Positions 28,490-37,813 of a stretch of 64,000 nucleotides of DNA are shown here, piece by piece. The notes under the pieces were generated by a model that was not told the DNA's origin, did not search any database, and worked only from the letters and a program-made list of their open reading frames with translations. A program made the position numbers and the translations under genes. Within the stretch, counting starts at the first letter, position 1. Each line of letters starts with the position of its first letter. Source of the DNA: Marinifilum fragile JCM 15579 (GTDB lineage: Bacteria; Bacteroidota; Bacteroidia; Bacteroidales; Marinifilaceae); contig NZ_BAZX01000001.1 in assembly GCF_001310955.1 (NCBI RefSeq), forward strand, positions 248,001 through 312,000, written 5' to 3'.

Positions 28490-29308
28490 ATGTCAATTCA
28501 TAAAAAATCGGTAAAGAGAGTGACAACACATGTGCTCTCAGAAATGAAATTGAAGGGAGAAAAAATCTCCATGCTAACTTCTTACGACTATTCAATGGCT
28601 ACTATTGTTGATAGAGCAGGAATAGATGTAATATTGGTTGGCGATTCGGCATCTAATGTTATGGCAGGACATGAAACTACATTGCCTATTACTTTAGATC
28701 AGATGATTTATCATGGAGCGTCGGTTGTTCGTGCTGTACAAAGAGCTTTGGTTGTTGTTGATTTGCCTTTTGGTACTTATCAAGGAAATTCAAAAGAAGC
28801 GTTGAATTCTTCCATTCGCATCATGAAAGAAGCAAGTGCTGATGCTGTGAAATTGGAAGGTGGGAGTGAGGTATTAGAATCAGTTAACCGAATTCTATCA
28901 GCTGGGATTCCTGTAATGGGGCATTTGGGATTAACTCCACAATCTATTCATAAGTTTGGTACCTATGCCGTTCGTGCCAAAGAGGAAGAAGAAGCAAAAA
29001 AATTGCTTGAAGATGCCAAACTATTGGAGGAAGCAGGATGTTTTGCAATTGTTTTGGAGAAGGTGCCTGCAAAATTGGCAAAACAAGTTGCCGAAAGTGT
29101 ATCTATTCCTATTATTGGAATTGGTGCTGGTAATGGTGTTGACGGACAAGTATTGGTTATTCATGACATGCTGGGAATTACTCAAGAGTTTTCTCCACGT
29201 TTCTTAAGAAGATATCATAACTTGTTTGCTGAAATTAAGGGAGCGGTTGAAACTTATATTGGAGACGTGAAATCGAAAGATTTCCCTAACGAGAGAGAAC
29301 AGTATTAA
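28490..29308 (+). CDS. panB: 3-methyl-2-oxobutanoate hydroxymethyltransferase
   Basis: 272 residues. First committed step of pantothenate/CoA synthesis: adds a hydroxymethyl group from methylene-THF to ketoisovalerate to give ketopantoate. Family motifs are present: [38 protein letters not shown], metal-binding [19 protein letters not shown] and IIGIGAG. panC and panD are not adjacent. It starts a probable two-gene unit with the pseudouridine synthase 38 bases downstream. Confidence 0.97.
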   Translation: MSIHKKSVKRVTTHVLSEMKLKGEKISMLTSYDYSMATIVDRAGIDVILVGDSASNVMAGHETTLPITLDQMIYHGASVVRAVQRALVVVDLPFGTYQGNSKEALNSSIRIMKEASADAVKLEGGSEVLESVNRILSAGIPVMGHLGLTPQSIHKFGTYAVRAKEEEEAKKLLEDAKLLEEAGCFAIVLEKVPAKLAKQVAESVSIPIIGIGAGNGVDGQVLVIHDMLGITQEFSPRFLRRYHNLFAEIKGAVETYIGDVKSKDFPNEREQY

Positions 29309-29346
29309 TTTGTAATTATTAATCAATAATTATTAATTAAAAATAG

Positions 29347-30048
29347 ATGGCAAGAGAAAGATTAGAGATATTATATGAGGACAATCATATCATTGCGATA
29401 AACAAGCGATGTGGTGATATTGTACAAGGCGATCAAACAGGAGATGAGCCTTTAAGTGAAAAAGTAAAGGCTTACATCAAAAGAAAATACAATAAACCAG
29501 GAGATGTTTACCTTGGAGTACCTCATAGAATTGACAGACCTGTAAGCGGTGTTGTTATTTTTGCTAAAACCAGCAAAGCATTGACACGTTTGAATAAAAT
29601 GTTTCAGCAAAAGGCTGATCAAATCGATAAGATTTACTGGGCAATTGTTCAAAATTGTCCGAGAGTGGAAGAGGAAACATTAAAGCACTATTTGTTAAGA
29701 AATCAGGAAAAAAATCGTACCAATGTATTCGATAAAGAGAAGAAAGGTGCGAAAGAGGCAATACTTGATTACAAATTGTTGACTCGCTCTCAGAAGTATT
29801 TCTTATTGGAGGTGAAGCTTCATACAGGTCGCCATCATCAAATTAGAGCTCAGCTTTCAAAAGTTGGAATGCCAATTCGCGGCGATTTGAAATATGGTGC
29901 TCCTCGTTCTAAAAATGGTGGAGGTATTGGTCTTCATGCCAGAGAAATTGGTTTTATCCATCCGGTAAAACAAGAGCCAATTAGAATTAAAGCTCCAGTT
30001 CCACAAGATGATAATTTGTGGAGAGAACTTGAAAAATTAGCAGATTAA
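29347..30048 (+). CDS. RluA-family RNA pseudouridine synthase
   Basis: 233 residues. Converts uridine to pseudouridine in structured RNA. The catalytic Asp lies in the family signature HRIDRPVSG, and the later strand motif LHTGRHHQIRAQL is intact. There is no N-terminal S4 domain, so it resembles the shorter RluA/TruC-like branch; the RNA target cannot be assigned. It follows panB closely and ends at a bidirectional terminator. Confidence 0.93.
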   Translation: MARERLEILYEDNHIIAINKRCGDIVQGDQTGDEPLSEKVKAYIKRKYNKPGDVYLGVPHRIDRPVSGVVIFAKTSKALTRLNKMFQQKADQIDKIYWAIVQNCPRVEEETLKHYLLRNQEKNRTNVFDKEKKGAKEAILDYKLLTRSQKYFLLEVKLHTGRHHQIRAQLSKVGMPIRGDLKYGAPRSKNGGGIGLHAREIGFIHPVKQEPIRIKAPVPQDDNLWRELEKLAD

Positions 30049-30053
30049 ATACT

Positions 30054-30083
30054 AAAAACGGAAGCCATTGGCTTCCGTTTTTT
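30054..30083. terminator. Bidirectional terminator between pseudouridine synthase and cdd
   Basis: Stem AAAAACGGAAGCC and its complement with a three-base loop, flanked by A and T runs, placed between convergent stop codons. Confidence 0.9.
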
Positions 30084-30567
30084 ATTCGTTTAGCATTTCT
30101 TTATCAAAGAAAAGCGGTAACAATTGCTTAATGCTTTCTACAATTCTGATTTTATTTTCACCACAAAGAATTACTCTAATTGGCTGATTGTATCTGTCTT
30201 CGGTTTCTAACAAAACTTGACGACACGAACCACATGGAGGAACCGGAGTTTCCAGAAAGCTACCATTCGTTCTTGAGGTAATGGCAATGGCTTTAACTGG
30301 TACATCTGGATATTTGGCATTGGCATAAAAAACCGCTACACGTTCTGCACATAAGCCCGATGGATAAGCAGAGTTTTCCTGATTGTTACCTTGTACAATT
30401 TCACCATTATCCAACAATAAAGCTGCACCAACATTAAACTTTGAATAAGGAGCATAGGAGCGATGAGCCGCATCTTTAGCTTGATTAACCAATGCTTGAT
30501 CTTCTTTTGAAAGTTCGTCTATCGAATCGTATTCGTAAACTGTTGTTATAATTTGTGTTTTCTTCAT
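30082..30567 (-). CDS. cdd: Cytidine deaminase
   Basis: 161 residues. Zn-dependent hydrolysis of cytidine/deoxycytidine to uridine in pyrimidine salvage. The zinc site is seen in CAERVAVFYA (catalytic Glu) and PPCGSCRQVL; the upstream YSKFNVGAALL is also typical. Size fits the small tetrameric class with an N-terminal extension of about 20 residues. It is a single gene; its stop lies in the terminator arm. Confidence 0.96.
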   Translation of the reverse strand: MKKTQIITTVYEYDSIDELSKEDQALVNQAKDAAHRSYAPYSKFNVGAALLLDNGEIVQGNNQENSAYPSGLCAERVAVFYANAKYPDVPVKAIAITSRTNGSFLETPVPPCGSCRQVLLETEDRYNQPIRVILCGENKIRIVESIKQLLPLFFDKEMLNE

Positions 30568-30824
30568 TTTATAGCCATTAGTAAGCAGTATTAAGTAATT
30601 GGTTATATACTAACTACTCGTACTCATAAATATACAATAGTTTCGATAATATTTACTAAAACATCATCGTTAGCTTATCAACGGAATATCTTGTGAATAA
30701 AAATTGATACAGAAATATCAATGGATAACAGGATTGTTATATTTTTATGGTTGTTTTTGAAATCGGAACGAAGATATACATAAATTTTGATTTCTCATTT
30801 ATTATCGCTTTCACTTTAAATTTG

Positions 30825-31760
30825 ATGAAGAAAATTATCCTATACACACTGCTTGTACTTGCCACATGTTCAAGCGTATTCGCAAAAAATTATACCAGAA
30901 AAGAATACATTCAAAAATATAAGGATTTGGCCATCCGAGAGATGGAACGCACAGGTATTCCTGCTAGTATCACAATGGCTCAAGGAATATTAGAGTCGCA
31001 AAATGGAAATTCTGATTTGGCTCGCAAGGCCAATAATCACTTTGGAATTAAGTGTCATGATTGGGTTGGACCGAGTATGAAATTCGATGATGATAAAAAA
31101 AATGAGTGCTTTAGAAAATATACCAACCCATACGATTCTTACAAAGACCATTCAAAGTTTTTGACAACTCGTTCTCGTTATGCCTTTTTGTTTAAATACC
31201 GATCGGATGACTACAAACGTTGGGCTCACGGATTAAAAAAAGCAGGTTATGCTACCGATCCTAAATATGCACACAAGTTGATAAATATTATCGAAGCTGA
31301 ATACCTGTTTAAATTGGATAGAAAAGGTGCGGGCAAAGATTTTATTGTAACCAAACCTGATGACACTGAATTGGCAGATATTGATGGTGATTTAAGCATT
31401 GATCCGTTTGGAGCACGATTGGAAGTTGCCAACGGTATTCATTATATCGTAACTAAAAAAGGCGATACTTTCTACAGTATTGAAAAGAATTTGGGAGTAG
31501 AACGTAAAAAGCTACTTCGTTATAACGACCTTCCTAGAAATTACATTTTACAGGTTGATCAAAGATTATATCTTCATAATAAGAGAAATAAAGCTGCCCG
31601 AGGCTATAATTTCCATCGCGTTAACGAAGGTGAATCATTGTATGATATTTCGCAGCAGTATGGTGTGAAATTAAAGAGACTTTGCAAGTACAATGGAGTG
31701 AAGAAAAATTATGAAGTACAGACAGGTGAGCGTATTTGGTTGCGCAAAAAGAAAAGATAG
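30825..31760 (+). CDS. Exported glucosaminidase (GH73-type) with two LysM domains
   Basis: 311 residues from the ATG at 30825, which directly starts a signal peptide (MKKIILYTLLVLATCSSVFA); an upstream in-frame ATG would bury it. The catalytic part has the lysozyme-superfamily pattern SITMAQGILESQNGNSDLA with the likely acid Glu, then NNHFGIKCH and the YxSYxDHSxFL region. C-terminal LysM repeats (YIVTKKGDTFYSIEKNLGV and HRVNEGESLYDISQQYGV) bind peptidoglycan. It should cleave glycan strands during growth or division. It is a single-gene unit ending at a terminator. Confidence 0.93.
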   Translation: MKKIILYTLLVLATCSSVFAKNYTRKEYIQKYKDLAIREMERTGIPASITMAQGILESQNGNSDLARKANNHFGIKCHDWVGPSMKFDDDKKNECFRKYTNPYDSYKDHSKFLTTRSRYAFLFKYRSDDYKRWAHGLKKAGYATDPKYAHKLINIIEAEYLFKLDRKGAGKDFIVTKPDDTELADIDGDLSIDPFGARLEVANGIHYIVTKKGDTFYSIEKNLGVERKKLLRYNDLPRNYILQVDQRLYLHNKRNKAARGYNFHRVNEGESLYDISQQYGVKLKRLCKYNGVKKNYEVQTGERIWLRKKKR

Positions 31761-31784
31761 TCAATAACAAAAAGTAATAGGTGT

Positions 31785-31815
31785 AAAATCCGGTTCTTAA
31801 GAACCGGATTTTTTT
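31785..31815. terminator. Terminator between LysM glucosaminidase and the YkgB-like gene
   Basis: Perfect palindrome AAAATCCGGTTCTT plus complement followed by T7; probably works for both converging genes. Confidence 0.88.
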
Positions 31816-31821
31816 GTAGAG

Positions 31822-32277
31822 CTATTTTTTCGAATAGATCAGACTCCCACCTATTGTGAGTGCAGCCGATATAATCATGATGTTTTTGATGACATATTGG
31901 CCTTCGAGAGTAGGAAGTAAAATATTTCCTCCTTGAAATGTGACTTCAGGAAGCATAAATAAGGGCATAAAGGTTCCTGTCATCTGAAGGAATAATAATC
32001 CTATGGCTATGCGTGTACTTCTTTTAAACAAGAAGAAAACTCCTATCAATACTTCCCACCATCCAATAATATCAACCCAAGTTTCAGCATCAAACAATGG
32101 CATCCAGCTAACTGTTGATTTTACCAATGGTATGGCAGCTGATAGTCCTATTGGCTTTAATATTCCAAACCAGACAAATATTACAGCAAAAGATATTCTA
32201 ATTGCCGGTATCGATAATTTTTGCATGTGCCTGGCAATTTTAAGATCCAGTTCTTTAAATTCTATATTCATGATCAT
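31822..32277 (-). CDS. DoxX/YkgB-like (DUF417) membrane protein
   Basis: 151 residues with four predicted membrane helices. The pattern IRISFAVIFVWFGILKPIG, then WWEVLIGVFFLFKRSTRIAIGLLFLQM, resembles YkgB/DUF417 in the DoxX-like superfamily of small membrane proteins, whose roles are mostly unknown (some are tied to quinone or oxidative stress). It is a single gene; ATGs at 32277 and 32271 are both possible starts. Confidence 0.8.
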   Translation of the reverse strand: MIMNIEFKELDLKIARHMQKLSIPAIRISFAVIFVWFGILKPIGLSAAIPLVKSTVSWMPLFDAETWVDIIGWWEVLIGVFFLFKRSTRIAIGLLFLQMTGTFMPLFMLPEVTFQGGNILLPTLEGQYVIKNIMIISAALTIGGSLIYSKK

Positions 32278-32560
32278 CTTAATTTAGTTAACGAAAAAGT
32301 CAGATATTACTATTACTGGCAATAAAAGACTTGTAAGTCTTAAATGTATATTTTTTTCTATTTCTTATCTATGTTGGAGAACAGGTGAAGGGAAGGATGC
32401 TATTGCTTAAGTGAAAGAAACAATTGTTGGGTTAGATAAGCATGTTTTGGTTAGGAAATTAACTGAGAATCACATAAATTCAGGATTCATAATAAAACAT
32501 ACATGTTGTAGTGACTACCTTCAACCAAATAGCACTTCAACTCATCCTAAAACCAATCAT

Positions 32561-35500
32561 ATGAATACTTTCAAATGTGGCCTAAAGCGGATGTTTGTAG
32601 TTTTGGCATTAATAGGCTTAATTCTACCAACTCAATCTGTTTTGGCAAAGAAAAAGACAAACGAACCAACAAAAGATTCCTTAATCAATTCAAGTTTAGT
32701 TAGCGGATTAAAATTTAGGGGAATTGGTCCTGCGACTACTTCGGGGCGAATTTCGGATTTTGCAGTTAATCCGAATAAGCATAGTGAATACTATGTGGCA
32801 GTTTCGAGTGGAAATATTTTCAAAACCATTAACAACGGTACCACTTGGGAACCTGTTTTCGATAAGTATGGATCTTACTCGATTGGAGTAGTAACAATGG
32901 ACCCGAATAACAGCAATGTGGTATGGGCTGGTACAGGTGAGAACAACCACCAGCGAGCTTTGGGTTATGGCGATGGCGTATATAAAACCATGGATGGCGG
33001 AAAGAGTTGGAAAAATATGGGTTTGAAAGATTCGCGTCATATTGGAGGAATTGTAATCGATCCTCGTAACTCAGATATTGTATTTGTAGCAGCGGAAGGT
33101 TCGGCTTGGGGACCTGGAGGTGATCGTGGCTTGTACAAAACTACCGATGGTGGTAAGAACTGGAAAAAAGTTCTTAATATCAGTGAGAACACGGGGGTAA
33201 ACAATGTAATCATCGATCCTGTAGATCCTGATGTGATGTACGCAACATCAGAACAGAGACGTCGTCATGTTTATGCAAAAATTAATGGAGGACCAGAATC
33301 AGCCATATACAAATCAACAGATGGAGGGGAAAATTGGCGCAAACTAAAGTCGGGATTGCCTACGGGACATATTGGAGGAATGGGCATTGCTGTGTCTCCG
33401 GTAAATCACAACTATGTTTATGCAATTATTGAGGCTGCTACAGGAAGTGGTTTCTATCGCTCTACAGATAGAGGTGAATCATGGTCTAAAATGAGTGATC
33501 ATGCAAGTAGTGGACAATATTACAATGAAATTTACTGCGATCCGGTAGATGTTGATAAAGTATACTCGGTTGAAACTTTTAGTCATTATACTGAAGATGG
33601 TGGTAAGACCTGGAAACGACTTGGTTTGAAAAATCGCCATGTTGATGATCATGCACTTTGGATTGATCCTTGCGATACCAAACATTTCATGATCGGTGGC
33701 GATGGAGGTATCTACGAAAGTTATGATGCGGGTGAAACTTATGTATTTAAGTCGAATTTATCGGTAACCCAGTTTTATAGAGTTCAAGTAGATAATGCGC
33801 TACCTTTTTACAATGTATACGGTGGAACTCAAGACAATAATACACTTGGAGGACCGTCTCAAAATATTAGCCGAAAAGGAGTAACCAACGACGAATGGGA
33901 ACCAATTCTTGGAGGAGATGGTTTCTGGGCCCAAATCGATTCAAAGGATCCGAATATTGTTTATTGTGAATACCAGTATGGTAACTCGTTTCGATACGAT
34001 AAACAAAGTGGAGAAAGAATTAGCATTAAACCTCGCGAAAGAAAAGGCGAGAAGGCATACAAATGGAATTGGAATGCCCCTATGATTTTATCGGCACACA
34101 AACATACTCGATTGTACGTTGCTGCCAATAAGGTATTCCGCAGCGATGATCGTGGAAATTCATGGGAAGTGATCAGTGATGATTTAACAACAGGTAAAGA
34201 TCGAGATTCGTTTAAAGTAATGGGAAAATATTGGAGTGCCGATGCCGTAAAAAAACATGTTTCTACCTCGCAGTTTGGAACCATTGTTTCTATAGCAGAA
34301 TCTCCAAAGAATGAGAATCTATTATACGTAGGAACCGACGATGGATTAATTCAGGTAAGTGAACAAGGTGGAAATGCATGGATGAAACATGCTACATTCC
34401 CTGGAATTCCTCAATACACTTACGTGAGTGATATACTGCCTTCGAAACACGATGAGAATGTTGTTTATGCATCTTTTGATAACAGAAAAAGAGATGATTT
34501 TAAACCATACATTTTAAAAAGTACTGATAAGGGGAAAACTTGGGCCAATATTGCTGGTAATTTGCCAGAAAATGGGACGGTGCATACCATCGAGCAAGAT
34601 TTTAAAGATCCGAATTTACTGTTTGTGGGAACTGAGTTTGGAATCTTTTTTACTAAAAATGATGGTAAGAATTGGATACAATTAAAAGCTGGCATTCCAA
34701 CCATTGCAGTGCGCGATTTAACCATTCAGGAACGTGAATGCGATTTGGTGGCGGCAAGCTTTGGTCGTGGCTTCTTTATTTTAGATGATTATTCTCCATT
34801 GAGATCAGTAGATTTAGAATTGATTGAAAAGGAAGCTGAATTATTCCCTATAAAAGATGCTTTAATGTACATTCAGAAAGGCGGAAAAGGAAGTATGGGG
34901 CATACTTATTTTACAGCTCCTAACCCGGCCTTTGGTGCTACATTTACTTACTACCTAAAGGAAGTGCCAACAACAGCAAAGCAAGCTCGTCAGAAGAAAG
35001 AAAAAGAGTTGTTTGAGAAAGGTGAATTTATTCCTCAGCCAAGTTGGAAAGAGTTGGAAGATGAGAAGAAAGAAATTGCACCTTACCTATTGTTCACCAT
35101 TAAGGATATGGATGGTGAAGAAATAAGTAAGATTAGTACAAGTGCAAAAAAAGGAATTAATCGCGTGAATTGGGACTTAAAATTTCCTTCGGTTTCACCA
35201 GTTAAAGACAAAGAGTTTAAGCCTACTAATAAAGCCAGATCGGGCATGTTTGTAATGCCAGGCAACTATCAGCTTGAAATGGGAATGGTAACCAATGGGA
35301 AATACGAAATGTTGGCAGAAGGCATGAAATTTAAAGCAGTTACTTTAAACAATAGAACATTGCCAGCCGAGAACCGAGAAGAATTGGTGCAATTTCAGCA
35401 AAAAGTGGCACGTATGTTAAAGGCGATTCAGGGCAGTATGCAATTGGTAGAATCTTATAAAGCCAAAATAGCTGCCATAAAAACTGCGCTGGTACAAACT

Positions 35501-35851
35501 CCAGGCATTGATGCGAATGTATCCGTAAAAGTTGAGGAATTATCAGCCGAGTTAAATGAAATTGAATTCTTGTTCGAAGGTGTTCCGGCAAGAGCAAGCT
35601 GGGAGGAAATACCTCCGGCACAGATTCCAATTTCAAATAGAATCAACAATATTGTTGGCACCCATTGGGCAAGTACTTCAGGAGTTACGCAAACTCAGAA
35701 AGATCAGTTCGAGATATTGAAAGAGGAGTTCCCTGCAGCATTGAAGAGCTTGCAGAAATTGGCTGATGATATGAAGTGGGTGGAAGCTGAATTGGAAAAA
35801 CAAGGTGCTCCTTGGACACCAGGACGAATTCCAACTTACACAGTAGAGTGA
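32561..35851 (+). CDS. Large exported Asp-box beta-propeller (sortilin/VPS10-like) protein
   Basis: 1096 residues from the ATG at 32561, which precedes a signal peptide (RMFVVLALIGLILPTQSVLA); the longer frame to 32411 lacks that logic. At least nine Asp-box motifs of the SxDxGxxW type occur (TMDGGKSWKNM, TTDGGKNWKKV, STDRGESWSKM, SDDRGNSWEVI), defining one or two BNR/VPS10-type propellers up to about residue 740. The last 300 residues form a helical/beta C-terminal module (PLRSVDLELIEKEAELFPIKDA). Such proteins are often labelled glycosyl hydrolase, but I see no sialidase or hydrolase active site. It may bind or process extracellular polymer. It is transcribed alone. Confidence 0.88.
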   Translation: MNTFKCGLKRMFVVLALIGLILPTQSVLAKKKTNEPTKDSLINSSLVSGLKFRGIGPATTSGRISDFAVNPNKHSEYYVAVSSGNIFKTINNGTTWEPVFDKYGSYSIGVVTMDPNNSNVVWAGTGENNHQRALGYGDGVYKTMDGGKSWKNMGLKDSRHIGGIVIDPRNSDIVFVAAEGSAWGPGGDRGLYKTTDGGKNWKKVLNISENTGVNNVIIDPVDPDVMYATSEQRRRHVYAKINGGPESAIYKSTDGGENWRKLKSGLPTGHIGGMGIAVSPVNHNYVYAIIEAATGSGFYRSTDRGESWSKMSDHASSGQYYNEIYCDPVDVDKVYSVETFSHYTEDGGKTWKRLGLKNRHVDDHALWIDPCDTKHFMIGGDGGIYESYDAGETYVFKSNLSVTQFYRVQVDNALPFYNVYGGTQDNNTLGGPSQNISRKGVTNDEWEPILGGDGFWAQIDSKDPNIVYCEYQYGNSFRYDKQSGERISIKPRERKGEKAYKWNWNAPMILSAHKHTRLYVAANKVFRSDDRGNSWEVISDDLTTGKDRDSFKVMGKYWSADAVKKHVSTSQFGTIVSIAESPKNENLLYVGTDDGLIQVSEQGGNAWMKHATFPGIPQYTYVSDILPSKHDENVVYASFDNRKRDDFKPYILKSTDKGKTWANIAGNLPENGTVHTIEQDFKDPNLLFVGTEFGIFFTKNDGKNWIQLKAGIPTIAVRDLTIQERECDLVAASFGRGFFILDDYSPLRSVDLELIEKEAELFPIKDALMYIQKGGKGSMGHTYFTAPNPAFGATFTYYLKEVPTTAKQARQKKEKELFEKGEFIPQPSWKELEDEKKEIAPYLLFTIKDMDGEEISKISTSAKKGINRVNWDLKFPSVSPVKDKEFKPTNKARSGMFVMPGNYQLEMGMVTNGKYEMLAEGMKFKAVTLNNRTLPAENREELVQFQQKVARMLKAIQGSMQLVESYKAKIAAIKTALVQTPGIDANVSVKVEELSAELNEIEFLFEGVPARASWEEIPPAQIPISNRINNIVGTHWASTSGVTQTQKDQFEILKEEFPAALKSLQKLADDMKWVEAELEKQGAPWTPGRIPTYTVE

Positions 35852-35896
35852 AACTTAACAAGAGATTATAGAAATTGAAATACAGTTGTTTTTAAT

Positions 35897-35925
35897 GTAG
35901 AGACAAGGCAACGCCTTGTCTCTTT
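35897..35925. repeat. GTAGAGAC-type palindromic repeat, copy C
   Basis: AGAGACAAGGC and complement (11-base arms, 3-base loop) preceded by GT and followed by a T-run; it can also act as terminator of the propeller gene, 45 bases after its stop. Confidence 0.8.
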
Positions 35926-36047
35926 TTATTGAATATTCATTTGTACAAAATCAATTAAAATTGTGTAATTTTTGGCATTATTTTAGTGACAAAATTAACC
36001 ATGAATAATTTAACGATAAACTAATCTGTAATCAATATAATTGAATC

Positions 36048-36395
36048 ATGAAAAAAGTAATCTTCTATTGTTTGGGAGTGGTATTGATGGCATCCTGTCA
36101 GATGACACAAACCATTGTTTCTCCACCTGCCAATGTAAATGTTCCGAAAAATGCACTTTTTATTTCTCAATCGGGAACCGAACATGCAATAATGCAAACC
36201 ATTATCGATTTGGATAATAATGAAATGGTAGTACTTACCTACAATTATGCAAATATTGCAAATGTAACGCGAACTGGAATATATTTAAATCCGAATGATT
36301 ATCGAAATATGAAAATTGTGGGAACCGATGCACCATACTCCAAGGAGGAAGAGGAAAAGAAACCTGACCACCCAAATGATACTAAAGAGAAATAG
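36048..36395 (+). CDS. Small lipoprotein of unknown function
   Basis: 115 residues. Lipobox LMASC (residues 14-18) follows a short hydrophobic leader, so it is probably lipidated. The mature part has a compact beta-rich region (ALFISQSGTEHAIMQTIIDLDNNEMVVLTYNYA) and ends in an acidic/charged tail (EEEEKKPDHPNDTKEK) likely to be disordered. I do not recognise the family. It is a monocistronic unit with its own terminator. Confidence 0.75.
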   Translation: MKKVIFYCLGVVLMASCQMTQTIVSPPANVNVPKNALFISQSGTEHAIMQTIIDLDNNEMVVLTYNYANIANVTRTGIYLNPNDYRNMKIVGTDAPYSKEEEEKKPDHPNDTKEK

Positions 36396-36411
36396 AAGTT
36401 AAAGCCATAGA

Positions 36412-36445
36412 AAAAGGGATAAGTCAATTGCGGCTTATCCCTTTT
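36412..36445 (+). terminator. Terminator of small lipoprotein gene
   Basis: Twelve-base perfect stem AAAAGGGATAAG / CTTATCCCTTTT around a ten-base loop; the distal arm supplies the T-run. Confidence 0.88.
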
Positions 36446-36454
36446 GTATTTTGG

Positions 36455-36483
36455 GTAGAGACAAGGCACTGCCTTGTCTCTAC
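36455..36483. repeat. GTAGAGAC-type palindromic repeat, copy D
   Basis: Thirteen-base perfect arms (GTAGAGACAAGGC / GCCTTGTCTCTAC) with a three-base loop, between convergent genes. It is nearly the same as copy C. Confidence 0.9.
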
Positions 36484-36506
36484 TTTTATTAATACTTGAT
36501 ATTAAA

Positions 36507-36881
36507 TCATTCTCCAAGCTGATCTTTGGTTCTGCTTAAAAGGAAGGAATCGGCCAGTTGAATTGCAGTAATAATAAACAATACAAAGGCAATTGGATAT
36601 TTAAATTGAATGACGAAATCAAGAAGAATGCTTGCCTCTTTCAGTTCAAAGTAGAACAAGAAAGCAACGGTAAAGGCCATAATCACAAATAAGCCTAGCG
36701 ACATCATCAGGTGGCGCAATAAGGCCTCTTTAATTGATTTTCGCTTCTCCACTTTTTCCACCACATTATCAGCAAAATCAACTGGAATATTTAGCTCGAA
36801 ATCATCCTCCAAAATTTCCTTTAGCAATTGATCCACATTTTGGAACTCTTCCTCAGTATGTTTTCCCCTGTAGCTATGCAT
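36507..36881 (-). CDS. Two-helix membrane protein, candidate anti-sigma factor
   Basis: 124 residues: a cytoplasmic N-terminal region of about 60 residues rich in acidic residues (NVDQLLKEILEDDFELNIP, FADNVVEKVEKRKS), then two membrane helices (about 66-86 and 93-113) and a short tail. It begins five bases after the ECF sigma gene stop, in the position usual for the cognate membrane anti-sigma protein. It lacks the HxxxCxxC zinc motif of ZAS anti-sigmas, so the assignment rests on context and topology. Confidence 0.7.
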   Translation of the reverse strand: MHSYRGKHTEEEFQNVDQLLKEILEDDFELNIPVDFADNVVEKVEKRKSIKEALLRHLMMSLGLFVIMAFTVAFLFYFELKEASILLDFVIQFKYPIAFVLFIITAIQLADSFLLSRTKDQLGE

Positions 36882-36886
36882 ATCAA

Positions 36887-37450
36887 TTAGTATTTAATTT
36901 GTACCAACTCACTTTTCTCTATCAATTCTTTCAACATTTTCCTTGCTCTGAAAATGTAATTTTTTACCGTTCCAACGGGTAAGCCCGTAATTTCAACAAT
37001 TTCCTTATAGCCCATCTCTTCCAGGTGATACAAACTTAAAACAGTTTTGTACTGCGTGGGCAATTTATCAATCATTTTTCGAAGGTGAAATTTTAATTCA
37101 TTCGATTCTGCAATTTTTTGCGGATGTTCCTCCGTTATCATATCCGAATGTAAAAAATCTTGTTCATTGTCATCAATATTGGTATTGGGCTTTCGTTTTT
37201 TCAAATGATTAATGGTAACCCGGTAAGCAATGGTTGCAATCCATGTTGAAAGCTTCGAATCACCTCGAAATTCTGGCAGTTTCTGATGCACTTTAATAAA
37301 TACCTCCTGGCAGATGTCCTCCAAATCCTCCTGCTGGTTAAGCAAACGTGCCGCAACATGAAATACAAGGCGCTCGTATTGCTTTACCAAAAACCGAAAG
37401 GCCTGTGGACTGCCGTTATTTATCTGATTTATCAGCTCTGTTTCCTTCAT
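36887..37450 (-). CDS. ECF-type RNA polymerase sigma factor
   Basis: 187 residues. Sigma-70 region 2 (YERLVFHVAARLLNQQEDLEDICQEVFIKVHQKL, STWIATIAYRVTINHLKK) and region 4 (YKTVLSLYHLEEMGYKEIVEITGLPVGTVKNYIFRARKMLKE) are both clear, and no region 1 or 3 is present, as expected for the extracytoplasmic-function class. It directs polymerase to a small regulon under control of the downstream membrane protein. A TGCAACCT-N16-GTCTACT element lies directly upstream and a second one precedes the divergent gene at 37814, suggesting autoregulation and one target next door. Confidence 0.95.
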   Translation of the reverse strand: MKETELINQINNGSPQAFRFLVKQYERLVFHVAARLLNQQEDLEDICQEVFIKVHQKLPEFRGDSKLSTWIATIAYRVTINHLKKRKPNTNIDDNEQDFLHSDMITEEHPQKIAESNELKFHLRKMIDKLPTQYKTVLSLYHLEEMGYKEIVEITGLPVGTVKNYIFRARKMLKELIEKSELVQIKY

Positions 37451-37460
37451 CTTCTGTTGC

Positions 37461-37491
37461 AGTAGACAGGCAAGGTAAGAAATAGGTTGCA
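37461..37491 (-). promoter_or_regulatory. Putative ECF sigma-dependent promoter of the sigma operon
   Basis: Minus strand: TGCAACCT (37484-37491), 16 bases, GTCTACT (37461-37467). Only ten bases separate the -10-like element from the ATG, so the transcript would have a very short leader. The same motif with the same spacing occurs at 37748-37778. Confidence 0.7.
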
Positions 37492-37747
37492 GAAAATTTT
37501 AATGTTTTTTGAAGAGCTCTTTCTGGAGCTAATTTTAGACGTATTAATTTGCATGATTTTAATGGGACAAAGAATTAACTATACAATCGTTTAATTTTTA
37601 AAATCTCCCTTAAAAAGGGAAACGTCTATAAAGAAATGTAAGGATTTTAATTGATGATAGAGTGCACTTATATTTGTGTATATGGTTTAGCCATCAGGAG
37701 AAGGGGCTAGGGGATGAGGTAAAAAAAATCAAAAAAATTATTCAAGC
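37492..37747. other. Intergenic stretch with degenerate repeat remnants
   Basis: No gene. It contains a small CTCCCTTAAAAAGGGA hairpin (37605-37620), an exact -7 box TATATTTG (37669-37676, +) and a G-rich piece (GGAGAAGGGGCTAGGGGATG, 37697-37716) that looks like a decayed dispersed repeat. Confidence 0.5.
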
Positions 37748-37778
37748 TGCAACCTTTTTAAAACCATCATGGTCTACT
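37748..37778 (+). promoter_or_regulatory. Putative ECF sigma-dependent promoter of the small membrane protein gene
   Basis: TGCAACCT (37748-37755), 16 bases, GTCTACT (37772-37778), 35 bases before the start at 37814. It is identical in both boxes and spacer length to the element before the sigma gene. Confidence 0.7.
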
Positions 37779-37813
37779 AGGCAAAACAGATTGAAAAACT
37801 TAAAATTTGAAAT

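Noticed and set aside
32411-32560. N-terminal extension of the beta-propeller protein
   Set aside because: The ATG at 32561 directly precedes a proper signal peptide; the extra 50 residues would bury it and show no conserved pattern.
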